Source: Azolla pinnata (Eukaryota; Streptophyta; Polypodiopsida; Salviniales; Salviniaceae). Taken from it: a stretch of 63,666 bases of DNA. Below the pieces are notes generated by a model. The model saw nothing but the letters and a program-made list of their open reading frames with translations, ran no database searches and was not told the DNA's origin. The DNA lies in the NCBI GenBank assembly GCA_037176905.1, contig JBBBWG010027368.1:1-63666 (forward strand), written 5' to 3'. This document shows, piece after piece, positions 53,526-63,666 of the stretch. Numbering within the stretch: the stretch's first letter is position 1; each line of letters opens with the position of its first letter. The position numbers were made by a program, and so were the translations under genes.

Positions 53526-56500
53526 ATGGCCAAGCACAAGACCATGGCCGCCCAATTGACTCTGCATTTCTATGGCATCCTCAGACACAGCGGCCGGAGC
53601 CCGAGGATCCCTTCTTCCTCTTCCTTCCCTCACCGGTTTCCTCTTCAGGTAAAACTCCTCCTCCCCCCCAACAGGCTTTCCTCTCCATATGCTCTTCGAC
53701 TAGCTTCTGATATGCACGTTTTGCGAGCAGCCCAATGCTCCTTCCCAACAGGTCCCTCCACGCGGTCGGCTTTTTGCGGCATTTTGGCATAAGGTACGCA
53801 TGCCGGCCCCTACCTCATCCTTGTTTCTCCTCCATCCTTATCAGGCCCCTGTATATGGGCGTTGATTTGTTTGTCTTCCCTTCATCTCTGAACGGAGGAA
53901 GGCTCTCCAGCTAAAACATCTGGAAATGTGTCTATGGAACACGGAAAATCGGTTCTGATTGGGACGGTTTACCTGCTTGATCAGCATTCACCATTCCGAA
54001 ATGCGTTCGAAACAAGGAGTTGCTAACGCCATTGCTGTTGCTTTTTTCCCTCTTCCTGCATTTAATTTGATCATATTTGTTTTACCAAAGAGAAGCAAAT
54101 GTGTTTCAAATCCAGTCTAGATGCAGAAATACCATAGCTTTGAAATTGATTTACACCAGAAAATTTTCATGATGTTTTTTTTGTTCCTTTTACCGGGCAG
54201 GGAGACTACGTAATCTGATTAGTCGGGTCATTTTGTAGGGATTCTCCACTTTGTGTCCAATCTATCTTATGCCGAAATGCAGCTCACAATGTTAGAGACG
54301 GGTATTGGCTCTCACAAAATTCAGCTCAGTATATGAAACGCCCCCAAAGTCTCCTCCTTTAATTATATCATACCAGCAACCATGATTCGATATGAGTTAA
54401 AGCTGCTCTAGATGTCTGTATATGGCCATGTGGAATATGTGTAACCTCACTCTTGAAGTCCCTTGTCCAAATAATTCAATAGGGCTCTTCTATTTAAATT
54501 TAATCCTTTTCCTGATGTTATTAACATGACGGACAGTGCTGATTAGAGAGGAAGGTGTTTTGCACCACTCTTTTGTATTCAACGTTGCTCATGCTCTTTC
54601 CTACTCTCTTCTTCTCTTGCCATTTGCTAAACAACATTGCTAGTTTACGGCTTTCCTAGTTCCCATTTTGTTTGGCAGCACACAGTCCGCATATCAACTG
54701 ACTTATTTAGCCAATTTTTTTGGTCGATGTTATTGTATACAGTACTTGTTGGCACAGAATTTGGCCAAATAGCAAGCCCTATGGGATCAGTGTTGTTTAT
54801 ATGCATCAATCTTTTCGTATATTAAAGAAAGATTGCCTTTTTGTCCATCTTTGACAGTACTGATAAAGAGGGCACTTTAATCCTGTTTTATCTAAAAGAA
54901 AGTATGGTCCTTTCAAAATGTGGAATAAAAAAGGTATTTTATCTAGAAAACAATTTTGTAATAATCTGCATCATTTAACCGAATATCTTTTCCCCTAACT
55001 CACATGGGGTTACTACAGGCCAATAACCGCTCGTCAGTAAAATATGCATCCAATGTCTCACAGGCTTCTATTGGGTTGCATCAAGCCGCTGTTTATGAAG
55101 CAGCTAGTGGCAGTCACTTGGTAACTAAAGGTGTTAAAGCACAAAGACAAGTAGGTTTTTGGCTTTTTGGATGCAGTGCTTGGGTCTTCAGTATGGTCAT
55201 TATTGGGGGAGTGACTCGCCTTACAAAATCTGGGCTGTCCATGACTGATTGGAAATTTATGGGGAGCTTCCCTCCCATGACTCCTTCAGAATGGCAAGCT
55301 GAGTTTGAGAAATACCAGCAGTCCCCAGAATATAAGCGGTAAGATAGTTTTCATGGTTTTTGTGGAATTCATGTTTTTGTGACTCGTATATTTCTTTACA
55401 AGGGATATGAAAAAAAGAATCTGTGCATGACAAATAAATAGTCTGAGTGGCGTAATAGCCAAAATGAGAAAACTAAACGTTTCTTCTATCTGGTTCTGTT
55501 ATCAAGTAGTCAACCATAGAGAACATAGCATTGTCATACATGTTTTAGTGTTTTTCAAGAGAGCTCCTTCCATGTTAACCAGGGGCATGTGTGACTTGTT
55601 ACAAGTTCTCAATTTTTAACTGGAACCCTCCTTATTTTCTGCATGTAGAGAAGCAGATTTAGCACCTAAAATAACTTACCATTAATGTGAAAGCTGTGAA
55701 GTGCTGTTAGAATATGACAAGAGTTGCATAAGAATGGTGGTCACCAATGAATGAATATATATGTAAGACTATGCTTGATTCACAGAAATACTGAAACCAT
55801 AGGCAATCCTAGTCATGATTCATAGAGGGATACTATTTCACCAGTGGATGAATATGTAGGCAAGATTTGTTCCAAAATATATAGCTTTAGCGGATGCCTA
55901 TCTAGTGGACACATGAGAGAATGAAAAATTAGTGTGAACTTGGGGTCCCTGGGCGTTGGGCAACTGGATGATTGAGAATGGGGTATATGGCACAATTGCT
56001 GTATAAAAAAGAAGGGATTCTTGTGTGATGATTTCCACAGTGTACCACAACAGATATGTGTATCTAAGGAGAGAAATTGGGGTTTATGGTACAGTTAGGG
56101 GTGATGGAACACCTTAAATCCTCATTATCAGAATATGAACAATAAGGTTTGTGTATTGTCATGTTGTTTTAATACAAACATACATTTACGAAATAAAGAG
56201 ACAGAGTGAGAGGGAGAGGGGGAGAGAAATAATTGTATTTCTTAGAAGATAAAAATGAACTATAACGAAGCATTTTCATGTTGTAAACATGGAATTGACT
56301 GATGAGTCAAGAACCTTACCATGGATGTTGCATTCCCATAGAGAAAGAGAGAGAGAAGGGAGGTTTGTTCCTTATGTAGTGTGAACAAAGACATGTCAAT
56401 TGATAATTTCAAGCTGATCTATTGGATCGAGTATGGACATCGGATGTGGGGGAGAGGGCTTGGAGTATTTTTTGCAGGACCACTTCTTTACTTCTTAAGC

Positions 56501-58078
56501 AAGGGATTTATAACCAAACAACTTGGATTGAGGCTTGCCTCACTTCTCACCTTGGGGGTTGGGCAAGCCCTTGTCGGTTGGTGGATGGTTAAGAGTGGCC
56601 TGGAAGTAAGTTTCTTTTAGGCCCAAGAGCTCTAAAATTATTCTTTTCCATTTTGTTTGCGTTTTCGATTTATTTTTAGATTTGAGTTGGTTCTAAAATA
56701 TACTGTTTTGAGCAGGAACCACCTTCAGAGTATCATCAACCAAAAGTGAGCCCATACCGTTTGGCCAGTCATTTGATGGTTGCATTCGGCCTCTATACTG
56801 GACTTCTATGGACATCTTTATCAGTAATATGGCCTCGACAGGAATTGCATAATATAGAATGGGCAAGGGGTGCTGCTCGGGTCAAGAGTATTGCACTACC
56901 GGCTGCAGTCATCATTGGTTTGACTGCAGCTTCTGGAGCTTTTGTTGCCGGAAATGATGCTGTAAGTTTTTCTTATTATATTTTTTCGTCGTATGTTTGT
57001 AAAATTTCTCAGAAGGTCAGTTGCTGGTGAGTCCTTTTTAGCATCGTAATTATGTTGGCATTTTGGTCTGCTTTGTCTTGCTAGGGCCATGCTTTCAACA
57101 CATTTCCGAAGATGGGAGAGAATTGGATTCCTGAAGGTCTATTTGAACTGCAACCATTCACAAGAAATTTTTTTGAAAACACGGCCACTGTGCAGGTGAG
57201 CTATATAATGATGCATCAATGTATAGCATTTCTGTGTCTTTAAGAATTTCTTGCTGACAGAAAACTTTTGACCAATGAATAATTTGATCATTAACTTTGT
57301 AAACCAGTCGACAACTATTCAATTTGCAGAAAAAAATCCTCACCTACCCTGTTTAGATTAGAGAGAGGAAAGAGTGTCCTTAACCTATATCCCTAGAGTT
57401 ACAAAGAGACAAAAAATAGTGGAGTTATTTAGAAAATAAACTCGCATGCTTACTTTGTTCTCTGACATATAAGCATGTCTCTTTTAGACCTTTACACAGC
57501 AAACCATATCTGTAATGCCCATGTTATGTGCCAAATGTAGTTTCTCATGTAACGTGAATATTCCGGTATTATGATGCAGCGCCTAGAATATATACGACTC
57601 TGTTAGCAGATAGAAGTTGGGAATTTGTAAAAACAGCTAAGTTGGTGATCGTTTCTGTATGTCCATTTATGATGCAGTTTGATCACCGGATCCTTGCAAC
57701 GACTACGTTGGGAACCATCCTTGCGATGTCATTGACGGCTTCAAGGGTGCCACTGGATCCATGGGTCCGGAAGCTTGTTAGAGTTACCGTGGGCATGGCC
57801 TTCCTTCAGGTTTAACGCACATCTCTTCCTTTTTGTTTTGACCACAGACATGTCCATGCCAATGGACAGGATTTGATGTATTTAATGAAGGATTTTGCTT
57901 TTGTTTCCAGGTAACTCTAGGTATTTCCACACTCCTGCTATATGTTCCTGTATCATTGGGTGTTGCTCACCAGGCTGGTGCGCTCTCACTTTTCACATCT
58001 ATCCTCACACTATTACATGCACTAAGGAAACCTTCTCCAGCAGCATTGAAGTCCATTGCTAGACCCTTGAATATGTGA
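53526..58078 (+). CDS. COX15: Heme A synthase, COX15 type, mitochondrial
   Basis: Converts heme O to heme A for cytochrome c oxidase, in the inner mitochondrial membrane. Exons: 53526-53648, 55019-55338, 56380-56605, 56716-56961, 57085-57195, 57678-57809, 57911-58078. All are GT-AG and in phase; the product is about 441 aa, near the family size. Family blocks in order: WVFSMVIIGGVTRLTKSGLSMTDWKF, YGHRMWGRGLG (heme-ligand His), GWWMVKSGLE, RLASHLMVAFGLYTG, GAFVAGNDA, AFNTFPKMGENWIP, FFENTATVQFDHR, QVTLGISTLL and AHQAGALSL, spanning about eight membrane helices. The first exon is the weakest call. It supplies a positively charged, acidic-poor N-terminus (RHSGRSPRIPSSSSFPHRFPLQ), consistent with a mitochondrial presequence, and joins in phase 0 to ANNRSSVKYA. 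The open frame after the chosen donor continues only to 53792, so a later donor is possible. Intron 1 is 1370 bases and intron 2 is 1041 bases. Confidence 0.95.
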
Positions 58079-58774
58079 TGATGAGCCCTCAGACAATTTA
58101 AATAGATTATAGAAGCCCACAGCAGCTATGTAAATTGATGAGCATGTCATCGAAAATCCTGCTCTAAGGCACCATTCTTTAAAGATATTTTAGGCAACCC
58201 TGAATAAAAGTGTTTGTGGGCATTATTGGCCTTATGGGTATGATTAATTCTAATTCCCAATGGTTGAAAGTCCCTGAAAATCCAACAGAATTCATTGCTT
58301 TTACTCTGAATTGTTTCTGGCATGGCCATCCATTGATATACAGTTATTAACGAGTTGCTTTGTAATTTTTTGGTGCATTTCTGTTCAGTGATTCATCAGT
58401 TTGCGTACTCCATGGAGCTGTTGTATGGCTATGACCATCAGAGTTACTCCACAAAGCTAGATTACGATGATCATCAACAATCATCAACCAAGAATGTATC
58501 ATACGAGTGTCTCTGGTTGTAAACGTAAGGAAAATGGGATGCGATGAGAATATACACGAACCACAAAATTTGTGGTTTATGCACCTCGATCGATGTCAGC
58601 CAACATTTTGCACGATTGAAATCCCGGAAACCTTTCTAATCTTAACAAAGAAGAGTAGAGCATCAAAATCCCTACACTATCACAATCACACTGCTGTTGG
58701 GCACTTTCGATTCCCACAAAATTTGGGTACGAAATTGGCATAGAACAGTGTCCAGTGCAGATCAATCACTTGAC

Positions 58775-59005
58775 CTAGTTGCTACTACACATGATCTACA
58801 TTCTCTTTTTGCATAAACATTGCACATGAGTATTCATTCATCAAGTTCCAGGTATTTTTCTCCTAGTTGCTACTACGCATCGTCTACATTCTCACACAGG
58901 CCTCGTAGGCCTGTGGTTAAGACCACATGAATACTTCGCATTCTCTCTTTTTGCATAAACATTGCACACGAGTATTCATTCATCAAGTTCCAGGTATTTT
59001 CCTCC
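58775..59005. repeat. Tandem duplication with a small insertion in the second copy
   Basis: The two copies share CTAGTTGCTACTAC, then TGCATAAACATTGCAC and GAGTATTCATTCATCAAGTTCC. The second copy alone has 45 extra bases at 58894-58938, flanked by the direct 7-base repeat CATTCTC. Confidence 0.85.
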
Positions 59006-59864
59006 AATCTAGACATTAGTTATCGAAGTTCCCCATATGCAAATAGCAATTGAATGCACACATAACTTCAATCATGTGCAAATGAAGTAATAAATAAAAG
59101 AGCTATAGATTTACTCAAGCAATTTGATATGAGTTTGCTATATATATCTAAAGAAAGACAGAGAGGGAGAGAGAGAGAGAGAGAGAGAGTAATGATGAGA
59201 AAGTAAAGGAATAACCAAAGCTCAAAACAATGTACAAAGCCCACAAAGCACACCTCAAGGACCATATGGATGATCAAATTAGGAACCGATAAAAACCCAC
59301 TTGAGAAGCTCAAATTAGGAAACGATAAAAACCATATGGACAAAAATTTCTGATAATCAAATATTAAGCACTTTCTAAAAAAGTTTCCAGTTACGCGTTC
59401 GTTCCTAATTTAGACTAATGTTTGGTAAAGTAAACAGTGGCAACTCGGACAAAAAATGTATCATCTTTGTCAAACAACCAACTGACGTTGGATGCTAAGG
59501 ATTAAAACACACCGATGCTGATTACAGCCTTTGTCAATGGCTGCCATATGAATACGATGGGGAGTGAGAGAGAAGTGATACAACCTTAACATTTACCTGC
59601 ATCAAACAATGATGAAATATGTTAGCAAAGAGCTCTCAATTACAAGGTTCAGGGTTTTGGTTTTTCCTGAAATACCAACTAGAGTGAAAGAAATACTGAC
59701 TGAAGACTACTGGCAAGAAAAGTTTCATGTTGGCATCCAAGCACATTCATGCAACAATGTCTCAGCAGAAGAGAGCCAAGCTAGTATTTGCTTCTCACTA
59801 CAAGATCTCTCTATACATTGAGAAAGTTATACTCCTTTACCAAGTGACCATTTTAGTAGGCCCT

Positions 59865-60215
59865 TCAAATACTATAGTCATATAAGATCTATGTCGGATA
59901 CCATAACCCTATCCCCAGTCAAATACTATAGACTTTAATCCGTAAGGTCTATGTTGGATATTATCTTGTTTGCAAAAGGTCATCCATTTCCTGTGTTTCT
60001 GAACCAAGCAAGTTGACATGCAGTAAGTGGAAGCACTAGTGGTTATACTACACATCAACCTATCCCTACTCTGTTCAAATATGATAGACTGTAGTCCATA
60101 AGGTCTATTTTGGATATTATACACATAACTCTAGTTTGCAAGCGGCCATCCACAATTTGTGTTGCTGAACCAAGCAAGTGGACAAGCAGACAGTGGAAGC
60201 ACTAATGGTTATATT
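59865..60215. repeat. Diverged repeat of about 50 and 170 base periods
   Basis: AAATACTATAG and TAAGGTCTATGTTGGATATTAT recur near 59880, 59930 and 60080. The phrase GAACCAAGCAAG is followed by CAGTGGAAGCACTA-TGGTTATA near 60001 and 60171. The segments are old tandem copies. Confidence 0.75.
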
Positions 60216-60487
60216 ATACGTCAACCGATCAAACAGAATAATAGTAAAAATTTAGAGCCCTTATGTCATCAAGGGCCACAATTTATTTACATACGCTTAA
60301 ATCGAGCTAATGTTTCCTATAACTCTCTTCTCCACCTCAAATCACATCACATGCCTAGGTATGCGACATCCTAGCTTCCCAAAAATGAGAATTTGTCAGT
60401 GTGAAAAAGAAAACGTGTTCTCAATGTCATCACTTATTATATATCATGAAATATATGCAATGGCATAAACAGTAACATGCATCAGTC

Positions 60488-62792
60488 TTACCATGGAATC
60501 ACTTGTTTATTGTACGAGAAGAATTTCCCTGTGTCCTCAATGGTGAGTGTATCGAGAATTTCAATAAGTTTCTCCGCAGATGTTTCTGGCGTAAAAAGTT
60601 TCTCTGGTGGAATATTTCGTTGATATGGCTTTGACAGCTCAGTGTCTACAACTCCAGGGTGGATCACAACACAAATAACAGGGTCTTTTCTACGTTCACA
60701 CTCCACTGCAAGAGTCTTTGTAACTGAAAACACACATTAATTATAAATCAACCACCCCCACTATTTTGTGAATCGGAACAAAATAAACGAGCATGGATGA
60801 GACAAACCAGTTTAACATACATTGATTAAGACTTGCCTTCGAAGCCCGATATGAATACCAACCACCTAGTAGATTATCCCGAAGAGATGCCATTTTACAT
60901 GTTATATTTGCAATGGCTGCAGCTCCTCTCGTAGTGCCTTCACCTTTCCCTTCTTTTAGCAATGGAATCATATGCTGAACATTCATTTATTGCTTAGATT
61001 AATAAACAGTCTGCAGGAGTTACGACACAGTTGAAAATATAAATACCTTAGCAACAAGAATTGGACCAATTGCATTCACTTTATAAGCAAACATCAGGTT
61101 CTCAGGCTTCACATTCGCCAGTTTTGGCTCTGCAACATTATCTCTATTAGTTGGATAGGAAAATGTTCATTTGAGTAGTGAAACAGAATGATATCAGAAC
61201 TCTACATGCAATAGCAAGCTCAAAATATTGCCACTATTCTACCAACATAAATATGCCAATATCAACAAGTAAACCTGGCTCCATTGTATCTGGAATATGA
61301 AGTACCCCAGATGCTGTCACCATTAAATCAAGGCGTCCAAACTTCTCTGAGATTGCTTCTGCTGCTGCCTGCAAATTGAGAGGATCAATCAAGAAAACTT
61401 GAATAAGGATTCATATTTAAAGCTTTAGTTGATGCAGAGAAATCATAGACTTGATTCTCACCTTCATCGTGTCCTCCAATGTGACATCTAGCTTTAAGAT
61501 AGTAAGCCTAGATGGATGTTGTTCCTTGAGAGCACTGAGGTTTACTGCAGAATCAGGAGATCGACATGTTGCAACAACAGGCGACTCAGGATATTTGGCA
61601 AGTAGCTGCCGTGTCTGTATGAACATCATAATACATAGTTAAGAGTGTTCTATGGGCGTTTAGGACACAAGATTATGTATGTCATTACAATGGACACAAG
61701 ACTTATTACTGTCGTGCTAAAAAACCGCAGCTAGTCCCTGTTTATACAGGAAAATTCCTTTTTTTTCTATACATATGTGAAATGCCCTACTACAAAGAAC
61801 ATGACTATCAAAAACATGAAAGAACATGATTGTTTGAATGTTTATAAATGAAAACCGCTTCCATGTTCATATGCGACATTATCATGTCAGGCCCCCATTA
61901 ATTTGAGGTGCTTCCTAAATACCGTTCATGATGTCTCCTGCATGTAGGAAAGAAACTCCTTTTTGAGATATACAGAATAAAAAGACGTTCGTTCCTAGCT
62001 GCCTTACATTCCTCCATATGTGGCATTATCGTTCCACAAAAGTGATCCATGAAAAAGCTTTCATCTTTGTAGTTATAAGAGCATTCCCTCTTACTTCATC
62101 GAAGCCCATAGAGAAAGAGACAAATATGTTTGTAAATGGAAGCGACATAACTACGGAAAGCCTCCCTTGTTTCTTCACATGGGACTTTTCAAAATGCAAG
62201 AACACAATTTTAGGGTTATATTGATAGCGAAAAAGAGTAATCCTCAAGTTCACATAGTAAAGGGGTGTCTACATGATTAAGATGAACAAAAAAAGAAAGC
62301 AAAACCCTAACTGTATGTTGCTCACATTCAAGTTACATGCAAAATCTTGTCAATGCGTGTGTTTTTCTTGAGAAATGATGACATTTGTATTTCTATCTAT
62401 CCGTATCTAGCATCAATTTATGCTGGAAAATGAAGCCGCATTCCTCATCAGAATCACCTACGGATCTCAACTATTCATGAATTAGAAACACAATGCAATC
62501 GACCATTGGCTACTGCTGGCCGCGAGAAATCAGAAAAAGATCACACACTCTTTCATTTGTGGGTGCGCAGACCTCGGAAGCATGCCAATCTTTTGGAAGT
62601 TGGAGGGGGGAAGGAGGAGGGGAGAGAGCGGAGACTTACGAGTTCAAGACCGAGGCCCCTGGAAGCTCCATTGACAAGCGAGACGGGGTGAGGGCAGCGA
62701 GAGGTGGAGAAGCGGGCGACATCGGAAGGGCGGCGAGAGGCGGGCTTCAGCAGGAGCATGCTGGCCAGGGAGCAGCGAGGGCCCCTCACCAT
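60488..62792 (-). CDS. Short-chain dehydrogenase/reductase, C-factor-like
   Basis: Likely NAD(P)-dependent oxidoreductase of the classical SDR fold, near the bacterial C-factor (CsgA) and its plant relatives. The substrate is not known from sequence. Exons are 62792-62640, 61614-61462, 61368-61275, 61129-61047, 60974-60821 and 60723-60488. All are GT-AG and in phase, giving 290 aa. The cofactor loop is NGASRGLGLE (residues about 42-51), a variant of TGxxxGxG with N in place of T. The catalytic pair is YxxxK at Y203 and K207 in YSYRASKASLN. IANITCKMAS precedes it. HPGVVDTELSKP near 240 is typical of the family. The N-terminus (about 30 residues, with Arg and Ser) looks like a possible organelle targeting peptide; the start at 62792 is the first in frame, with a second ATG 12 codons later (MLLLKPASRR). 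Confidence 0.93.
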
Positions 62793-63284
62793 AGTTGCTG
62801 GGCAGGTTGCGCCTTAGGCACGATATCTTCCTATCTGCTGCTGTTGATGCTTCCTTCTGCTGCAGCTGCTGTTGATGCTTCCTTCTGCTGCTGCTGCTTC
62901 TTCCTTCTGCTGCTTCTTCCTTCTGCTGCTGCTTCCTCCTCCTCCTCCTTCTGCTTCGATTGTGGAGCTCTGAGCCTGCGTCAGAGATGCTCTGTTTCTC
63001 TCTGTTTCTTCTTCTTCACTGTTTGTAGGGTTTTGGAAAGGGTTTAAGGGGAGAAGAAACTGAAAGCCTCTGTTTTTTTTTAGGGTTTTAGCTTATGATA
63101 CTCTGTTAGGCAGAATGTCTTGTTTGTTGATCTGTATCCCATCAATCGATCAGTCTGTTGTTGTTGATCTGTATCCCGTCGTCGTCGTCATCTGTTCCGA
63201 TCGTCGATGTCGTCGGTATTGCTTTCGGTACATGCGATGATCGCATCCCGTGTTGCTGTTCGATACAGATTTTTGCAGTTGTTG
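62793..63284. other. Upstream region of the reductase gene
   Basis: CTG and TTC-rich triplet runs dominate 62820-63020. No gene-like frame is recognised. The promoter of the minus-strand reductase should lie here. Confidence 0.5.
62825..62965. repeat. CTG-rich triplet microsatellite
   Basis: Blocks of TGCTGCTGCTTCTTCC and CTCCTCCTCC make a low-complexity stretch a few tens of bases upstream of the reductase start codon. Confidence 0.85.
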
Positions 63285-63666
63285 CTGCTGCTGTTGTTGG
63301 ATATAGTTCTTTGCTGCTATTGTTCGATACAGATGTTTGTAGTAGTTGTTGCTACTGTTGTTGTTGGATATAGTTCTTTGCTGCTATCGTTCGATACAGA
63401 TGTTTGCAGTTGTTGTTGTTGTTGTTTCTGGATATAGTTCTTTGCTGCTATTGTTCGATACAGATGTTTGCAGTTGTTGTTGTTTCTGGATATAGTTCTT
63501 TGCTGCTATTGTTTGATACAAATGTTTGCAGTTGTTGTTTCTGGATATAGTTCTTTGCTGCTATTGTTCGATACAGATGTTTGCAGTTGTTGTTTCTGGA
63601 TATAGTTCTTTGCTGCTATTGTTCGATACAGATGTTTGCAGTTGTTGTTGTTTCTGGATATAGTTC
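63285..63666. repeat. Minisatellite of TGGATATAGTTCTTTGCTGCTAT units
   Basis: About six to seven copies of a unit of 53-71 bases run to the right edge. Each holds GGATATAGTTCTTTGCTGCTATTG, TCGATACAGATGTTTGCAG and a TTG/GTT run of variable length. The length difference between units comes from that triplet run. The array continues beyond the window. Confidence 0.92.

Larger units (their letters stand above)
58079..60487. other. Convergent region between COX15 and the reductase gene
   Basis: Holds the 3' flanks of both genes. It contains the duplication at 58775-59005, a GA run at 59164-59188 and the repeated segments at 59865-60215. No gene-like frame is seen. Confidence 0.5.

Noticed and set aside
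53526-53792. Reading COX15 exon 1 through to 53792
   Set aside because: That frame ends in a stop before any matching donor. The donor at 53648 joins in phase to the next exon.
1-63666. Search for retroviral, LTR or Polinton-type elements, CRISPR arrays and bacterial-style operons
   Set aside because: I saw no reverse transcriptase, integrase, capsid or envelope motif, no long terminal repeats and no spacer-repeat array. The tandem repeats here have no unique spacers.

Overview
The window is nuclear DNA of a land plant. It carries eleven confident genes (ten protein-coding, one tRNA) plus one weaker multi-exon candidate. Every multi-exon gene has GT-AG introns, mostly 80-1600 bases long, and the reading phase is preserved across the junctions I placed. 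The protein set is typical of plants: a group IIe WRKY factor, PLS-type PPR proteins, a plant-type ATG13, an mTERF protein and LARP1. The long intronless PPR genes with repeated VVSWNALIAGYVEHG-like and MYAKCG motifs look like those of ferns and lycophytes. A compact-genome fern or lycophyte would fit the gene density and the lack of visible LTR elements, but that placement is inference.

Layout, left to right: tandem repeats (1-570); eIF2B epsilon on the minus strand (1912-8052, 15-16 exons); repeat-rich DNA (8053-10866); a candidate four-helix membrane protein gene of no family I recognise (11281-14822, plus), each of whose introns is filled by its own tandem repeat; an intronless mTERF gene (16606-18543, plus); an intronless PPR gene (20204-23449, plus); a GATC-rich minisatellite (24790-25660); LARP1 (26021-29799, plus, 8 exons); tRNA-Asp(GUC) (31542-31613, minus); a long CAT/CAA microsatellite (33725-34110) before a group IIe WRKY gene (34490-36674, plus, 3 exons); ER alpha-glucosidase II catalytic subunit (37914-41638, minus, 6 exons); ATG13 (43177-47825, plus, 3 exons); a second intronless PPR gene (49229-51763, plus) preceded by tandem copies of its own start-codon region; heme A synthase COX15 (53526-58078, plus, 7 exons); a C-factor-like short-chain dehydrogenase (60488-62792, minus, 6 exons); and a final minisatellite (63285-63666).

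The genes do not form a cluster or a pathway. They are housekeeping genes in translation and its control (eIF2B epsilon, LARP1, tRNA-Asp), organelle gene expression and respiration (mTERF, two PPR proteins, COX15), ER glycoprotein folding, autophagy, transcription and a reductase. The most unusual theme is small-scale tandem duplication. Pieces carrying a splice junction are duplicated inside introns of three genes, the start region of one PPR gene is repeated as three upstream mini-ORFs, and each intron of the unidentified membrane gene is a separate minisatellite. I saw no CRISPR array, operon, retroviral or LTR element, or toxin gene.
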